A stretch of DNA of 64,000 nt from Cryptomeria japonica (Eukaryota > Streptophyta > Pinopsida > Cupressales > Cupressaceae): positions 100,224,239 to 100,288,238 of the forward strand of contig NC_081413.1 of assembly GCF_030272615.1 (NCBI RefSeq). Reading direction: 5' to 3'. Positions 1 through 12,488 of the stretch are shown here, piece after piece. The translations under genes and the position numbers were made by a program. How positions within the stretch are numbered: the stretch's first letter is position 1; the number at the start of each line of letters is the position of its first letter. The notes under the pieces are model-generated. The model had not been told where the DNA came from. It saw only the letters and a list, made by a program, of their open reading frames with translations, and did not search any database.

Positions 1-596
1 TAACAACTTCCTATAATCTAGTTCATGCCAATGAAATGAGGCGGAAAACATTTATGATAGAAAATAGATGAAGTTAATCCACTGAAAACATGGATCTCTA
101 CTAAACTGTAGCCAAGAATATAGCATGGCGGTATTACAAGATTGATGTTTGTTGAAGACAAACATAAATGAGTCTTGTGCACCCTTCTATTCCTTATTCA
201 CTTCTCATGCCCATTATTCTCATTGTTGTTTTGAATATTTAACTGCCCCTTGAATATCTCTAACTACCTTTATGACGTGACACAATAACCGCCTCTACAA
301 CATCTTACTTATTCCTGCAATTGAAAATATAGAACATACAAGCACACATATATCTATTTTAATTAATCATAACACTTATACATTTCACACATAATTTTAC
401 CTATGATAATTTGCATGGCAACAAGAATAATAGGTCAAAATGAAATAGGATTTAAAGGGTTTAGTTAACATCTAGAATGCATATAGTCAAACTTTAATAC
501 ATTATATGACTTAAATACTATCCCATTATACGAATTAAAACATGGCAAAAACTTATGAGTTGTAGGAATAAAAGAGCTAATATCTTAGCCCATCAC
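1..596. other. Unassigned AT-rich segment left of copia A
   Basis: No coding similarity, LTR edge or tRNA-like box is visible here. The copia A integrase reading frame, read on the minus strand from 1121 downward, stops matching the family at about 597, just after the residues REAIS. The junction is therefore abrupt: either a deletion end of copia A or another insertion whose far end lies outside the window. The segment is AT-rich with only short ORFs. Confidence 0.5.
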
Positions 597-1121
597 TTAT
601 AGCTTCTCTACAGTAGATTTGAGCTAGATTAGCTTCCATCATCATAGCTCTAGTTGCATCCAAGATAGTTATATTCTTCCTTTCCACAACTCCATTCTAT
701 TGAGGTGTCCGAGGTGGAGACAACTATCTCCTTATCCCATTATTCTCACAATAGTTGTTAAATGCACCGGATGTGAATTCTCCACCTTGATCTAACCTTA
801 AATATTTAATCTTCAATCATGTCTCTATCTCAACTTTATCTTTAAAGATTTTAAACTCTATAAATGCTTTAGACTTATCCCTTAGAAAAGTAACCCACAT
901 CATTCTACAATAATCATCAATGATTAGTATGAAATATCTATCACCCTGAAAGCTTTTGATTATAGCAGGACCACACAAATCAATATGAATAAGATCAAGA
1001 ATATCATTAGATTTGTCTTGTATAGTCTTAAAATAAATTTTGACTTGCTTTCCCATTTGACATTCCTTACATACCGGATTATAAGGCTTTACAATCTTAG
1101 GTATATCTCTAACTGCCTTAG
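597..1121 (-). pseudogene. Copia A integrase fragment (distal half)
   Basis: This is the continuation of the minus-strand copia A polyprotein, separated from its first half (7934-9532) by insertion of copia D. The peptide at 817-1056 carries MGKQVK, HIDLCGP (with the first catalytic aspartate of the integrase core intact) and GDRYFILIIDDY. Below 817 the frame continues through the segment with the second catalytic aspartate and a degraded PQ-NG-VERKN segment to about 597. Known role of the family: cDNA joining to host DNA. It ends early, with no RT or RNase H following inside the window, and is interrupted by stops, so it is non-functional. Confidence 0.85.
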
Positions 1122-2250
1122 TGTTGGTAATATGGATGGCTTTGTCATGTATTGCATTGGTTTTGTCATTAATGTCAACACTTATATTCTTGGAGGTCTA
1201 CATTGTTGTTTTGGCACTATGGTTATATTGGTTTACTGTTATACCGGCAATATGGTTCACCGGTATGGTTAGTGACTTATGTACAATCACCGGTATATGT
1301 TCACCAGCAAGTTTATGGTTCACCGGTAGCAATGATGACTTGTTATCACTTGGAGATGATTTGGTTATATCGAAGACATCGATTGGAAGTTTGGTTTTGG
1401 TGTTTTTCTTATTGGTTTAATCGAGTTGACAGATTTGCCTTTACCGGAAGATAGGTCTAGGTTATGGACCGATACTCCAGATCAGCACAGCATGTTATGG
1501 AGATTATTTTATTGATTGATTAAAGTGGTAAATGTATTGAGCTGACATATTGAATCGCATCAAGACTTATTTGTAATTGATTTAATTGTAATATCTTTAG
1601 TGAGCCGCCCTATACATTTGGTCTTAGGTTTTGTATATATGATTGTAAGATCTTATTGAAGATAGTAATCATGAGTGAGCATGGATATTGAAGAGCAAAA
1701 ATAAGCAGATCCTTGTGCAAATCACGTGGACATTATTTGAAGGTTGAAGGAAGGTCATGAAGGTGTTTTTGACCCTCATGTTCAGAGCTTAACCGGTACC
1801 GAATCTAGCATTGGAGATGCTATTTTGAGTGGTAAATTATCATTGGATTTAACCATCCAATTATGTAGTCAGTGTGACTCCTCTTTGTGATTGAGCAGTG
1901 AGCTCTAGGCAGTTGGCCTTTCTGCATGTGCAGACCCCATTTGTATACCCATACTATCTGCAGTAGTATCATCTGATTGTGGGTAAGGTTTCCCACCGTG
2001 GTTTTTCTCTTACCAGGTTTCCACATCAAAATCTCTGTGCCATGTGTTGTGGATGTTGTTTCTCTTTTTGTTTCATGCATTAAGTTATACCAGTACTACT
2101 ATATCTATTAATCTATTTTACTGGCACTTAAGTTTGGTTTACCAGCATTAAGTTTAAGTTGGAATAATTTGCATTTGGTTTATAATTTATTGAAAACTGG
2201 TTAACAACTGATTCACCCCCCCTCTCAATTGTCCTTACTAGGACCTAAAA
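1122..2250 (+). repeat. 5' LTR of copia D
   Basis: The LTR starts TGTTGG directly after the target duplication CTTAG. Its end is placed where the matching 3' LTR ends (CCTAACA at 7927-7933); here the last bases read CCTAAAA. It contains the conserved near-terminal motif TTTGTCATTRATGTCAAC at about +50. A stem-loop at 2204-2232 lies just before the end. Confidence 0.9.
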
Positions 2251-2252
2251 AT

Positions 2253-2266
2253 TGGTATTAGAGCCA
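2253..2266 (+). promoter_or_regulatory. Primer-binding site of copia D
   Basis: TGGTATTAGAGCC lies two bases after the 5' LTR. It matches the plant copia primer site TGGTATCAGAGC, complementary to the 3' end of initiator tRNA-Met, with one C-to-T change. Minus-strand cDNA synthesis would start here. Confidence 0.85.
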
Positions 2267-2307
2267 AGTCCTATTTTTGCAGAAGCCTAACAGCTTGAGG
2301 AGATCCT

Positions 2308-5300
2308 ATGGCAACAAATATTTTCAGGAAGGACAGCCTGAAGCTTGATGGAACCAACTATAGCATATGGAAGATCTGAATGGAAACACATATGACCAAC
2401 ATTGGAAGAGATATGTGGGATGCTAGAAAGAATGGCTATGTTTCTCCTATTCCAAATCAACCTCATCCACCAACATTGGCCAAGGACATGGACAATGATT
2501 ACAAAGCAAGAGAATCACTTCTGAGCGCATTATCAAATCAAAAAATCATAGGATTGTCAGACAGATCTACTGCTAAATCTATTTGGGATAAACTGGAAAC
2601 ACTAAATGAAGGAGATACCACTATCAAAATTGCAAAACTGGAATGTTACCGCATAGGTATGAAAATTTAAAAATGGAAGAAGATGAAAGAATTTCTGCAT
2701 TTATGGAAAGAGAATGAAATTGTTTTAGGAATACAATGTTGTGGGGGATCCTTAAGTGAAGATGAAATTGTGTCTAAAGTTTTAAGAGCATTGCCATCAA
2801 CTTACAAAATGAAAGTGACTGCTATTAATGAAATGAGAACAATGCCTAATACTTCAGTTTCTAGAGATACTTTGGTTGGAAAACTTTTAGCATTTGAGCT
2901 TGAGGAATTTGGTCTTGTTGCTACTGTAAAGATTGATTTAGCTTTCAAAGCATCAGCAGCATCAACAGCATCATCATCATCTGACAAAATTGATTGGAAA
3001 GCACTTTATGCAATATAACTTGAAGATATGAGAAGAGAAAATGAAGAACTTGAAGAACTTGAAGCACTATTTGCAAGGAAAATGCCTAAAGGTCTAGCAG
3101 GCAGTAAGTATGAAGGTAAAGCACCTTTCAAATGTTTTAACTATAATAAAGTTGGTCATATAGCATCTAGATGTCTTGATAGACATGCAAGACTAAGGGA
3201 GGAAAAAAAAGATCATATAACCCTAACCATGAATATCAGAGATATAGATTCAAGAAAAAACAGAGATAAGTCATGCTACTATGCAGATGAAGGTGTTATA
3301 GATGATTCATATGAAGATTCAATAGATAGCGGATGGACTTTTGTTGCAATAAAAGAATATCCACTTGCACCCATTGTCAAACCGGTACAATAGGCACTGG
3401 TAGCAAAAATTGAAGAAAGGGGTGAATGGATTATAGATAGTGGATGCTTGCATCATATGGCTGGTGATAAAAGCAAATTCTTATCTTTTTAGGAAATTCA
3501 TGGAGGTCTAGTAAGGTTTGGAGATGATAAAGCTTGTTTAATCAAAGGAAAAGGAACTATATCCTTGGATGGTAAGCACAATACTGACAATGTTTATTAT
3601 GTAGAAGGTTTAAAGGATAATATTTTGAGTGTTGGTTAGTTAGTGGAAAAAGGATTTCAGTTACAATTCAAGAATGGAAAATGCAAAATCATAAACAGAA
3701 CTAGATTGGAGAATGCAACCGGTAATCAGACTAAAGGTAATATATTTCACTTGAATACTAGTGATAAGAGATGTTTAATTACACACATTGATGAAAGTTG
3801 GTTGTGGCATAAAAGACTCTGTCATGTGAATTTTGATTGCATTGTAAAGATCAGTTCAATTAAGGCAGTAAGGGATTTTCCTAAGATTGCGAAACCTCAT
3901 AATCCGGTATGTAAGGAATGTCAAATGGGAAAGCAAGTTAGAACAACATTTAAGAGCATTACTGAGAAATCCAATAATATTCTTGATTTAATTCATACTA
4001 ATTTGTGTGGTCCAGCAAGAACAATAAGTCTACAAGGTGATAGATACTTTATGCTAATAATTGATGATTATTCTAGAATGTGTTGGGTTACTTTTCTCAG
4101 GGAGAAATCAGAAGCTTTTGGAAGATTCAAGATATACAAGGCAATGGTAGAGAATAAAACCGAAAAGAAAATCAAATGTTTAATATCAGATCAAGGAGGA
4201 GAATTTACATCTAGAGAGTTTAATGCATTCTCTAAAGTGAATGGAATCAAAAGACAACTATCAGCACCCCGAACACCCGAGTAGAATGGAGTTGTGGAAA
4301 GGAAGAATAGAACTATTCTAGATGCAGCAAGAACAATGTTAATGGAAGAAAATCTACCTCATTTTTACTAGAGAGAATCAGTGAATACAATGATTTATAC
4401 TTTCAACAGAGTTCACATCAAAAGTGAAACCGGTAAGACCCCTTATGAACTATGGTTTGGTCATATTCCTACTCTTAAGTACTTCAGAATATTTGGAAGC
4501 AAATGTTACATTAGAAGAGATGAGTATATTGGAAAATTTGATCCTAGAAGTGATGAAGGAATATTTCCTGGTTAGTCATCTAGAAGTAAGGCATATAGAT
4601 GTTACAATAAAAGGTTATAGAAAATCATTGAGAGCACTAATGTGAATATAAATGAACACTTTAGAGGAGATTCAAGATTTGTGGAACTAGCAGTTGAAAT
4701 TATCATAGGTCAGCCGACACAGATTGCACCAGTACAGAGTGAAGACCCAGTCACACCGGCATCATCAGAAAACTCAACTGTGACTGAAGAACAGCAGCCT
4801 GTGAATGTAAATCAGAACAAACCGATGTATGTAAGATTGAATCATTCAAAGAATCAGATAATTGGAAACAAGAATCAAGGTGTTATGACTAGAGGAAGAC
4901 TGGTAAATGAAGAGGTATGTTTAATTTCTCAAATTGAACCAGCATCTATTATTGAAGAATGTAAAGATGAACATTGGATAAAAGCAATGGAAGATAAATT
5001 AGAACAAACTGAAAAGAACAACACTTGGATATTAGTTCCCCGGCCTAAAGACAAAAATGTAATTGGAATTAAATGGGTATATAGGAATAAACTTAATGAG
5101 GGTGGAGAAGTAATCAGAAACAAAGCAAGATTAGTTTGTAAAGATTATTCATAGAAAGAAGGAATAGATTATAATGAAACCTTTGCATCAGTAGCCACAA
5201 TTGAGGCAGTTAGACTATTTCTTGCATTTTCAATGGATGTAAAATATGCATTTCTAAATGGAGATCTTGAGGAGGAAGTTTACATTGAACTGCCTGATGG

Positions 5301-6428
5301 ATTGTCTTTGACAGATAATAAGGATATGGTTTGTAGGTTAAGGAAAGCTTTATATGGATTGAAGCAAGCTCCCAGAGCTTGGTATGCTAGATTGGATAAA
5401 TGTCTTTTGAAGCTTGGTTACACAAAAGGTAATGTTGACAGCAATTTGTATTACAAGGTTACCAATGATCATATTTTGGTTATTGAAGTCTTTGTAGATG
5501 ATATCATTTTTGGAGGTGAAGATGGATTGTGTAAGGACTTTGCTAACAAGATGTGGGAAGAATTTGAAATGTCTATGATTGGAGAGATAAAATTATTTCT
5601 AGGTCTGCAAATTTCACAAATAGATATAGGTATATTATATGTCAAACAAAGTACTTGAAGGAACTCTTGAAGAAATTCGGCATGGAAAATTCCAAACTAG
5701 TAAGTACTCCTATGACTACAACTGATAAATTGACATTGAAGGATGATTCAGCTCCTATTAATCCGACAAGGTACAAATCTATGATTTGAGGTTTACTGTA
5801 TTTGACACAAACAAGACCTGATATAATGAATGCAATATGTATTGTTTAAATATTTCAAAGCAACCCTAAAGAAAATCATGAATCAATAGTTAAGAGGATT
5901 TTCTGGTACCTACAAGGAACAACAAATCTTGGTTTATGGTATCCTAAAGATGAAAATTTTGATTTATGTGCATGCACCGGTGCAAATTGGGCAGGAGATG
6001 TAGATGACAAAAAGAGTGCCACTGGAGGTGCATTCTCTCTTGGTAGTAGATTGATTTCATGGATCGGTAAGAAGCAGACTTGTACATCATTATCAACAGC
6101 AGAATCAGAATATGTTGCAGCAGGAACTAATTGTACTCAGGTATTATGGATTAAGCAAATGTTGAAGGACATAAAGGTAAAATGTAAAGAACCAATAATC
6201 ATTTATTGTGATAATTCAGCAGCAATTGATATATCAAAGAATCCGGTATTTCACTCTAAGATAAAGCATGTTTCTATTAAGTATAATTTTCTGAAAGAGA
6301 ATATTTAAGCAAATGAAGTGAAATTGGTTTATGTGAATACTAAAGAGCAAATTGTAGATATCTTTACAAAGCCTTTGCCTAAGGAAACATTTGAATATCT
6401 CACATAACATCTTGGGGTAATATCCTGA
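2308..6428 (+). pseudogene. Copia D gag-pol polyprotein (broken)
   Basis: The start is the ATG after the leader, MATNIF, followed by the usual LDGTNYSIW start of a copia gag (UBN2-type) domain. Downstream come a zinc knuckle near 3133 (CFNYNKVGHIASRC, second Cys changed to Tyr), a protease DSG near 3437, the integrase HHCC zinc finger around 3800-3940, the integrase core from about 3980, RT with YGLKQAPRAWY (5353) and VDDIIFGG (5497), and RNase H with STAESEYVAAGT near 6090. All lie in one frame up to about 5650, where a one-base shift moves the RT tail and RNase H into another frame. In-frame stops occur near 2378, 3391, 3491, 3637, 4282, 4369, 4573 and 5152. The integrase motif reads HTNLCGP, so the first catalytic aspartate is Asn. 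It is non-functional. Confidence 0.93.
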
Positions 6429-6791
6429 TCGATAGAGACTTAGATGTTAAATATGGGCATCAAACCAGAAGGAACTAAATAGAAAAATCTTTTTTCGGCT
6501 TTGATGGAGGAGAGCTACTTCTCAGGGGGAGTAGTTGGTTGAATGTTAAGTTTTGTTTCTTAAGTACTTTGGCATTTGACGTCAAAGGCGGAGAGATATC
6601 TATGGAAAGCATTATTTCTTGAGGGAGAGATTATTCATTGGGGGAGAGACATACTCTTTGGGTATATGTATTTTGGTTTTTGTTTCAGAACTTTGTATTG
6701 ATCTATCTTTAGGAGATTGATTGGTTTACTATTTTTGGCATTCTATTTTTGGCACTTAGATGTTTTTCCATCTAGTGTTGTCATCAATGTC
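6429..6791 (+). other. 3' untranslated region of copia D
   Basis: Non-coding stretch between the RNase H end and the polypurine tract. It has several GGGGGA runs (near 6530, 6622 and 6640), resembling extra polypurine tracts. The segment GTTGTCATCAATG just before the tract is nearly the reverse complement of a motif inside the following LTR (see findings). Confidence 0.6.
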
Positions 6792-6803
6792 AAAGGGGGA
6801 GAT
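6792..6803 (+). promoter_or_regulatory. Polypurine tract of copia D
   Basis: AAAGGGGGAGA followed by two T residues lies directly before the TGTTGG start of the 3' LTR. This is the normal site of plus-strand cDNA priming. The same AAAGGGGGAGAT occurs in elements B and C. Confidence 0.85.
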
Positions 6804-7933
6804 TGTTGGTATTATGGATGACTTTGTCATGTGTTGCATTGGTTTTGTCATTGATGTCAACACTTATCTTCTTGGAGGTCTACATTGTTGTTTTGGCACT
6901 ATGATTATATTGGTTTACTGTTATACCAGCAATATGGTTCACTGGTATGGTTAGTGACTTATGTACAGTCACCGGTATATGTTCACTAGTAGGTTATATG
7001 GCTCACCGATAGCAATGATGATTTGTTATCACTTGGAGATCATTTGGTTATATCGAAGACATGGATTGGAATTTTGGTTTTGGTGTTTTGCTTATTGGTT
7101 TAATCGAGTTGATGGATTTGCCTTTACCGGCAAATAGGTCTAGGTTATGGACCAATACTCTAGATCAGCATGACATGTTATAGAGATTGTTTTATTGATT
7201 GGTTAAAGTGGTAAATGCATTGAGCGGACATATTGTATCGCATTAAGACTTATTTGTAATTGATTTAATTGTAATATCTTTAGTGAGCCAACCTATAGAT
7301 TTGGTCTTAGGTTTTGTATATATGATTGTAAGATCTTATTGAAGATAGTAATCATGAGTGAGTGTGGATATTGAAGAGCAAAAATAAGCAAATCCTTGTA
7401 CGAATCACGCAGACATTATTTGAAGGTTGAAGGAAGGTTATGAAGGTGTTTTTGACCCTCATGTTTAGAGCTTAACCGGTACTGAATCCAACATTGGAGA
7501 TGTTATTTTAAGTAGTACATTATCATTGGATTTAACCATCCAATTGTGTAGTCAGTGTGACTCCTTTCTATGATTGAGCAGTGAGCTCTAGGCAGTTGGC
7601 CTTTCTGCATGTGTAGATCCCATTTGTATACACATACTATCTACAATAGTATCATCTAATTGTGGGTAAGGTTTCCCACCGTGGTTTTTCCCTTACTGGG
7701 TTTCCACATCAAAATCTTTGTGTCATGTGTTATGGATGTTGTTTCTCTTTCTATTTCATACATTAAGTTATATTGGTACTGCTATATCTGTTAATCTATT
7801 TTACCAGCACTTAAGTTTGGTTTTCCGACATTAAGTTTAAGTTGGAATAATTTACATTTGGTTTATAATTTATTGAAAACTGGTTAACAACTGATTCACC
7901 CCCCCTCTCAGTTGTCCTTACCGGGACCTAACA
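6804..7933 (+). repeat. 3' LTR of copia D
   Basis: It starts TGTTGG and ends CCTAACA, followed at once by the target duplication CTTAG (7934-7938). Length agrees with the 5' copy to within a base. The conserved stem-loop near the end (7887-7915) has a perfect 8-bp stem here, whereas the 5' LTR has one mismatch. Confidence 0.92.
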
Positions 7934-9532
7934 CTTAGTAGAACTGATCTTCACAATGCAATCAAAATTCACATGATGTGGCCTCTTATGCCATAGACAA
8001 CTCTCATTAATTTGTGAAATCAAACATGTCTTCTCACTGGAGTTCAAATGAAAGATATTACCTTTAGTATGTGTACCGATTGCAATTTCCTATCCAAATC
8101 TATTGATAATCTTGCATTTTCCATCCTTGAATTGTAACTAGAATCCCTTATCCACCAGCTGTCCTACACTCAAAAGATTATGCCTTGAACCTTCAACATA
8201 AAAAATATTATCAATGTTATGCTTACCATCCAATGATATTGTTCCTTTTCCCTTGATCATGCATGCTTTGTAATCTCCAAATCTAGCCAGGCCACCATCA
8301 AATTCTTGTATAGATAAGAACTTCCTTTTATCTCCAGTCATATGATGTTAACATCCACTATCAATTACCCATTCATCCTTGTCTTCAATTTTAGCAACAA
8401 GGGTCTTCTCTTCAAGTACCAGATCATCTTCCTTGATAGCCAAAAATACCCATTCATTTCCATTATCGGATCCACTAGCTGAATCTTGTGTCGGTTCATC
8501 ATCAAAATCAATCACACCTTCCTCATCCGCATAGTAGCATGATTTGTCTTTGTTTTTCCTATACTTATGTTTGTTCTGATAATCATGGTTAGGCCTAAAA
8601 GATCTTCTAGCTCTTTCTTCAAATCTTGAATTCCTTTCAAGACATCTAGATGCAAAATTACCTATCTTATTACATGCAAAGCATTTAAAAGGTTATTTTC
8701 CTTCATACTTACTTCCTATCGATCCTTTAAGTACTCTTCTAGCAAATAAGGCTTCAATTTGCTCAAATTATTTATCATCTTTCTTCATATCCTCTTGTTC
8801 CTTTGCATCTAAATATTTCCAATCACTCTTGTCGGTAGATGGTGCAAATGCATGAAAAGCAGGTTCAGATTTCATAGCACTAGAAGGTCCAAATTCCTCA
8901 AGCTCAAAAGCAAATAACTTCCCAACCAAGGTATACCTATTAACAGAGGTGTTTTCCATAGTTCTCAACTCATTAATTGCAGTAGCCTTCATCTTATAAG
9001 ACGGTGGCAAAGCTCTCAGTACATTAGAAACTATTTCATCTTCACTCAGAGATCCATCACAACATCGACTTCCCAAAATAATCTCATTAACTCTCTCCAT
9101 AAAAGGAATAATCCTTTCATCTTCTTCCATCTTCAACTTTTCATACCTCACCCGGTAACCATCAATTTTAGCAATTTTAACATTAGGGTCACCTTCATTC
9201 AAAGTCTCAAATTTGTCTCATATAGATTTTGCTGTTGATTTGTCAGTTAGTCCCATTATTTGCTTATCAAAAAGTGCACACAAAAGGGCTTCTCTAGCTC
9301 TACAATCATCCTCAAGCTCTTTATCCATACCTGCCAGAGGAGGATTTTCAGATGTTGGATTAAATGATGTAACACCATTCTCAGTGATCTCCCAAATTTC
9401 CTTTCCAAGACATCTCATATGAGTCTCCATCCAAATCTTTCATACCCTATAATTTGTTCCATCAAGCCTAGGAATTTCTCTCTAAAAAATAGTTGCAGAT
9501 GTACTTGATGAACTTGAACTGCTTGATGCCAT
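7934..9532 (-). pseudogene. Copia A gag, protease and pre-integrase segment
   Basis: Reads right to left from the ATG at 9532 (MASSSSSSS, serine-rich start). It covers a copia gag domain (9430-8768, METHMRCLGKEIWE, then a long UBN2-type helical segment), a zinc knuckle near 8690-8640 with His replaced by Asn (CFACNKIGNFASRC), the protease core ending GKGTISLDGKHN (8341-8138, DSG near 8370), and the start of the GAG-pre-integrase domain. Stops interrupt it at about 9485 and elsewhere. The frame then continues at 1121 on the other side of copia D. It closely resembles the D gag at protein level but is a separate family, because its LTR differs. Confidence 0.9.
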
Positions 9533-9574
9533 AGGATCTTCCTCGAGCAGTTAAGCTTCTATAAAGAGGACCAA

Positions 9575-9586
9575 GCTTTGATACCA
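9575..9586 (-). promoter_or_regulatory. Primer-binding site of copia A
   Basis: On the minus strand this reads TGGTATCAAAGC, two bases beyond the LTR end. It is the same tRNA-Met-type site as in C (TGGTATCAAAGC) and close to D. Confidence 0.8.
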
Positions 9587-9588
9587 AT

Positions 9589-10825
9589 TGTTAGATAGGT
9601 CAAATAATCATAGGACAACTGAGAGGGGGAGGTGAATCAGTTGTCATCGGATTATAGAACTTTAAGCATTCAAAACCTTATTACCGGAACAAATAAACTT
9701 AATACTAGAATGCATAAACCAAATAACAGAATAACATATATAGCAATTAAACATAAGCATAAATCACAGAATAGTTACCATCCATCCATAACACATGAAA
9801 CCAATATTTGTATGTGGAAAACCCGGTAAAGGGAAAAACCATGGTGGGAAGCCTACACACAGCCAAATAATACTTCTACAGTAAGTATGTGATTACAATA
9901 TGAGGGGCCTGCACATGCAGGAAGGCCAATAGCCTAGAGCGCACTGCTCATCACAAAAAGGAGCCTCACTGACTACAAAAACATTGGACTATAATTCAGA
10001 AAGAAGAGTGAACTACAAGTATAACATCTCCTATGGCTGAGTATAGTTCTGGTTAAGCTCAATACTTGAGGCCTTAAACCTCTCTTACAAACCCAATTTG
10101 ATCACCTACGATCAACCAAACCTTCTGCATATGATTACAACATTATTCTCACATAGATCATCCCATAACCTTTTCCTATATATACAAAGAGATCTTACAT
10201 CATATGTATACCAACCTGGGATCTAAACAATTAGGTTGACCACCAAAAATATAATACAATAAGTTCATAACATAAACCTACAATCCAATGATCAACCAAG
10301 TTGGCTTAGGCCCAAAACAATGTAAACCAATCCCTAAATCCCACCCGTAACGCATCAAGAACATCCTCCAACATGTTACAGAAATCGATCCATAACTAGA
10401 TAGCACCAGACCCAAAATAGCTCACCATAAACCAAATCCAACACCACCAATGAACTAGAAAATGAACAAGATAACCAATAGTATCCTGAAACCCATCTAG
10501 AAGCCGCACCAACACACTTATCACGTGCATCAAAAGATTTTCAACAAAGATCTACCAGTAAAACCCTTACCAGTGACCAAAAGGCTTACTAGAACAAATG
10601 ATAGCTCCTAAGTCATCAAATCCTGAACCAACTAATCATGATACACATCTGAACAACATGAATGACATATTCAAACCAATTCCACAAACTAAAGCATATC
10701 GGATCATACCGGATCAATATCATAAACCAACCACTCTACCGGAACCAACCGGAAATCGGTAAACAACCAAAACAATGGTGTTGCCATCAATGCAACACAT
10801 AATCAATTCCTCCAAATTGCCAACA
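9589..10825 (-). repeat. 5' LTR of copia A
   Basis: In element orientation it starts TGTTGG at 10825 and ends CTAACA at 9589, about 1.24 kb. The conserved stem-loop (GACAACTGA / TCAGTTGTC around a C-rich loop) lies at 9614-9645. Near the start it has the motif TTGCATTGATGGCAAC shared with the other families. The matching 3' LTR is not in the window. The right edge abuts gypsy coding sequence that resumes at 10826 in frame, so A inserted into the gypsy element. Confidence 0.85.
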
Positions 10826-12483
10826 CTACCATGCTACGATAGGGGACAAGCTTGTCATCTTTCATTTGATACTCATTATTGACCTATTTAATGATAAGTT
10901 GGGAATCTTTATAAACATGTAATTCTAATATTTTCCATTGATTGGTAAAATGAAGTCTAGTGATCAGTGCTTCGTACTCTACAATGTTGTTGATGCATGT
11001 GAAGGCTATCTTATACAATTTAAAGATGCAATCTCCTTGTAGCGTGATCAACAATATGCCTACCCCTAATTTGTTCTGCATGCAAGAACCATCAAAATAT
11101 AACTGCCATGTGGAAGATGTGGTGAAAGTCAGTATGGACTCATCATGGAATTCTGTGAGGATGGGGTGATCACCTTGAAGTGGAACATCTGCAAGTTGGT
11201 CTAATATTAATTGTCCTTTGATTGCCTTTCTATCCACATACTCGATGTCGAACTCACTCAGTAACATGACCCATTTAGTAGTTCTTCCCATGAGTATAAC
11301 CTTTGATAAGAGATACTTGAGGGGATCAATTTTAGCAATCAATTTTGTTTTGTTGTTAAGCATGTAATGTCGAAGTTTTTGTGTACTAAAGATAAGTACC
11401 AAGCATGCTCTTTCAATAGGGGTATAGTTTATCTCATAACCTACTAAAGTGTGGCTGATGTAGTAAATAGCATGCTCTTTTCCTTGATTGTCTATTTGTG
11501 CCAATAATGTCCCCAGTGCCACTGCAGTTGTTGTTATATAGAAAAGGAGTGGTTGTCCTGGAATAGGATCCATAAGGACTGGAGGTGATGCTAGGTATTC
11601 CTTGAGTTTCTCAAAAGCCTTCTGACACATGCGGTCCCATTTGAATTTAGTGTCCTTGCATAGTAAGTGTGCAAATGGGTGGCACTTATCTATGAGTTAT
11701 GAAATGAAGTGTCTGATAGATTGGAGCTTCTCTTGGAGGCTGCGTAGTTGTTTGAGAGTCTCTGGGGGAGGAATTTCCATGATGGCTTTCACCTTTGCAA
11801 GATCAACTTCTATGCCTCTAAGGGAAACAATGAAACCAAGAAGTTTCCCAGATGTAACACCAAAGATGCACTTCTTAGGATTTAGGTGCAACTTATATTT
11901 TTCCAATGTCTCAATGATCTTCCTTAGGATAGGAATATGTTTGCTTCTTGTCTTGGAATTCCGAGGAGATCGTCTACATAATCTTCCATGATTTTTGTCC
12001 AAGAGGTCATGAAAGATGGTTTTCATTGCTCATTGATATGTTTCTCTGATGTTCCTCAGACCAAACGACATGACTTGATAACAAAAGGTACCCCATGGCA
12101 TTGTGAATGCTACTTTGTGTTGGTCCTCTTCTGCTATACTACTATGATTGTATCTAGAAAAACCATCTATAAGTGACACCATTTCATGTTTTGTTGTGAG
12201 ATCTACGATCATGTCTATGTTGGGAAGTGGGAAATTATCCTTAGGGCATGCTTTATTCAAATTCTAGAAGTCTATACAACTTCAGATGGCCCCAGTAGCT
12301 TTTCCAATAGGGACAATGTTGGACACCCACTCAGGGTAATCTATTAGTTTTATGAATCCAACATCCAACATCTTTTGAAGTTCTGCCTTGATGAGTAGTG
12401 CAATATGTGGATGCATCTTGCGTAATTTATGCTTTACAGGTTTAGCATCTGGATAGACAGCAAGATTGTAGACTACTAAGTCT
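10826..12483 (-). pseudogene. Gypsy reverse transcriptase, RNase H and second RNase H
   Basis: Read right to left: the RT palm begins at 12483 (DLVVYNLAVYPDAKPVKHK) and continues through PEWVSNIVPIGKATG, KDNFPLPNIDMIVD and FTMPWGTFCYQVMSFGL (12260-12030). A YVDD active site lies at about 11980-11969, but in a frame different from the ORFs on either side, so a shift separates them. The RT thumb (PKKCIFGVTSGKLLGF) follows. RNase H is at 11630-11200 (FEKLKEYL, DNQGKEHAIYYISHTL, IERACLVLIF). A second RNase H starts at LYFDGS near 11080 and runs to 10826, where it is cut by the LTR of copia A (DSQLIIK, then NNEYQMKDDKL). It is non-functional as it stands. Confidence 0.9.
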
Positions 12484-12488
12484 GGATC

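Larger units (their letters stand above)
1122..7933 (+). mobile_element. Copia D: complete Ty1/copia LTR retrotransposon
   Basis: This is a full-length 6.8-kb element with two LTRs of about 1.13 kb, TG start and CA end (the 5' copy ends AAAA by mutation), a tRNA-Met-type primer site, gag-pol in one frame, and a polypurine tract. The 5-bp target duplication CTTAG is present at 1117-1121 and 7934-7938. The flanks are one continuous minus-strand copia A gene, so D is younger than A. The LTRs differ at many scattered sites, mostly C/T and G/A and often at CCGG. The polyprotein carries stops and a frameshift, so the insertion is not recent. The order gag, protease, integrase, RT, RNase H defines Ty1/copia; a Tork-like lineage is my guess from RT and RNase H motifs. 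Confidence 0.93.

Noticed and set aside
1121-1454. Overlapping + strand ORFs with hydrophobic peptides
   Set aside because: Lie inside the 5' LTR of copia D; the 3' LTR version is interrupted.
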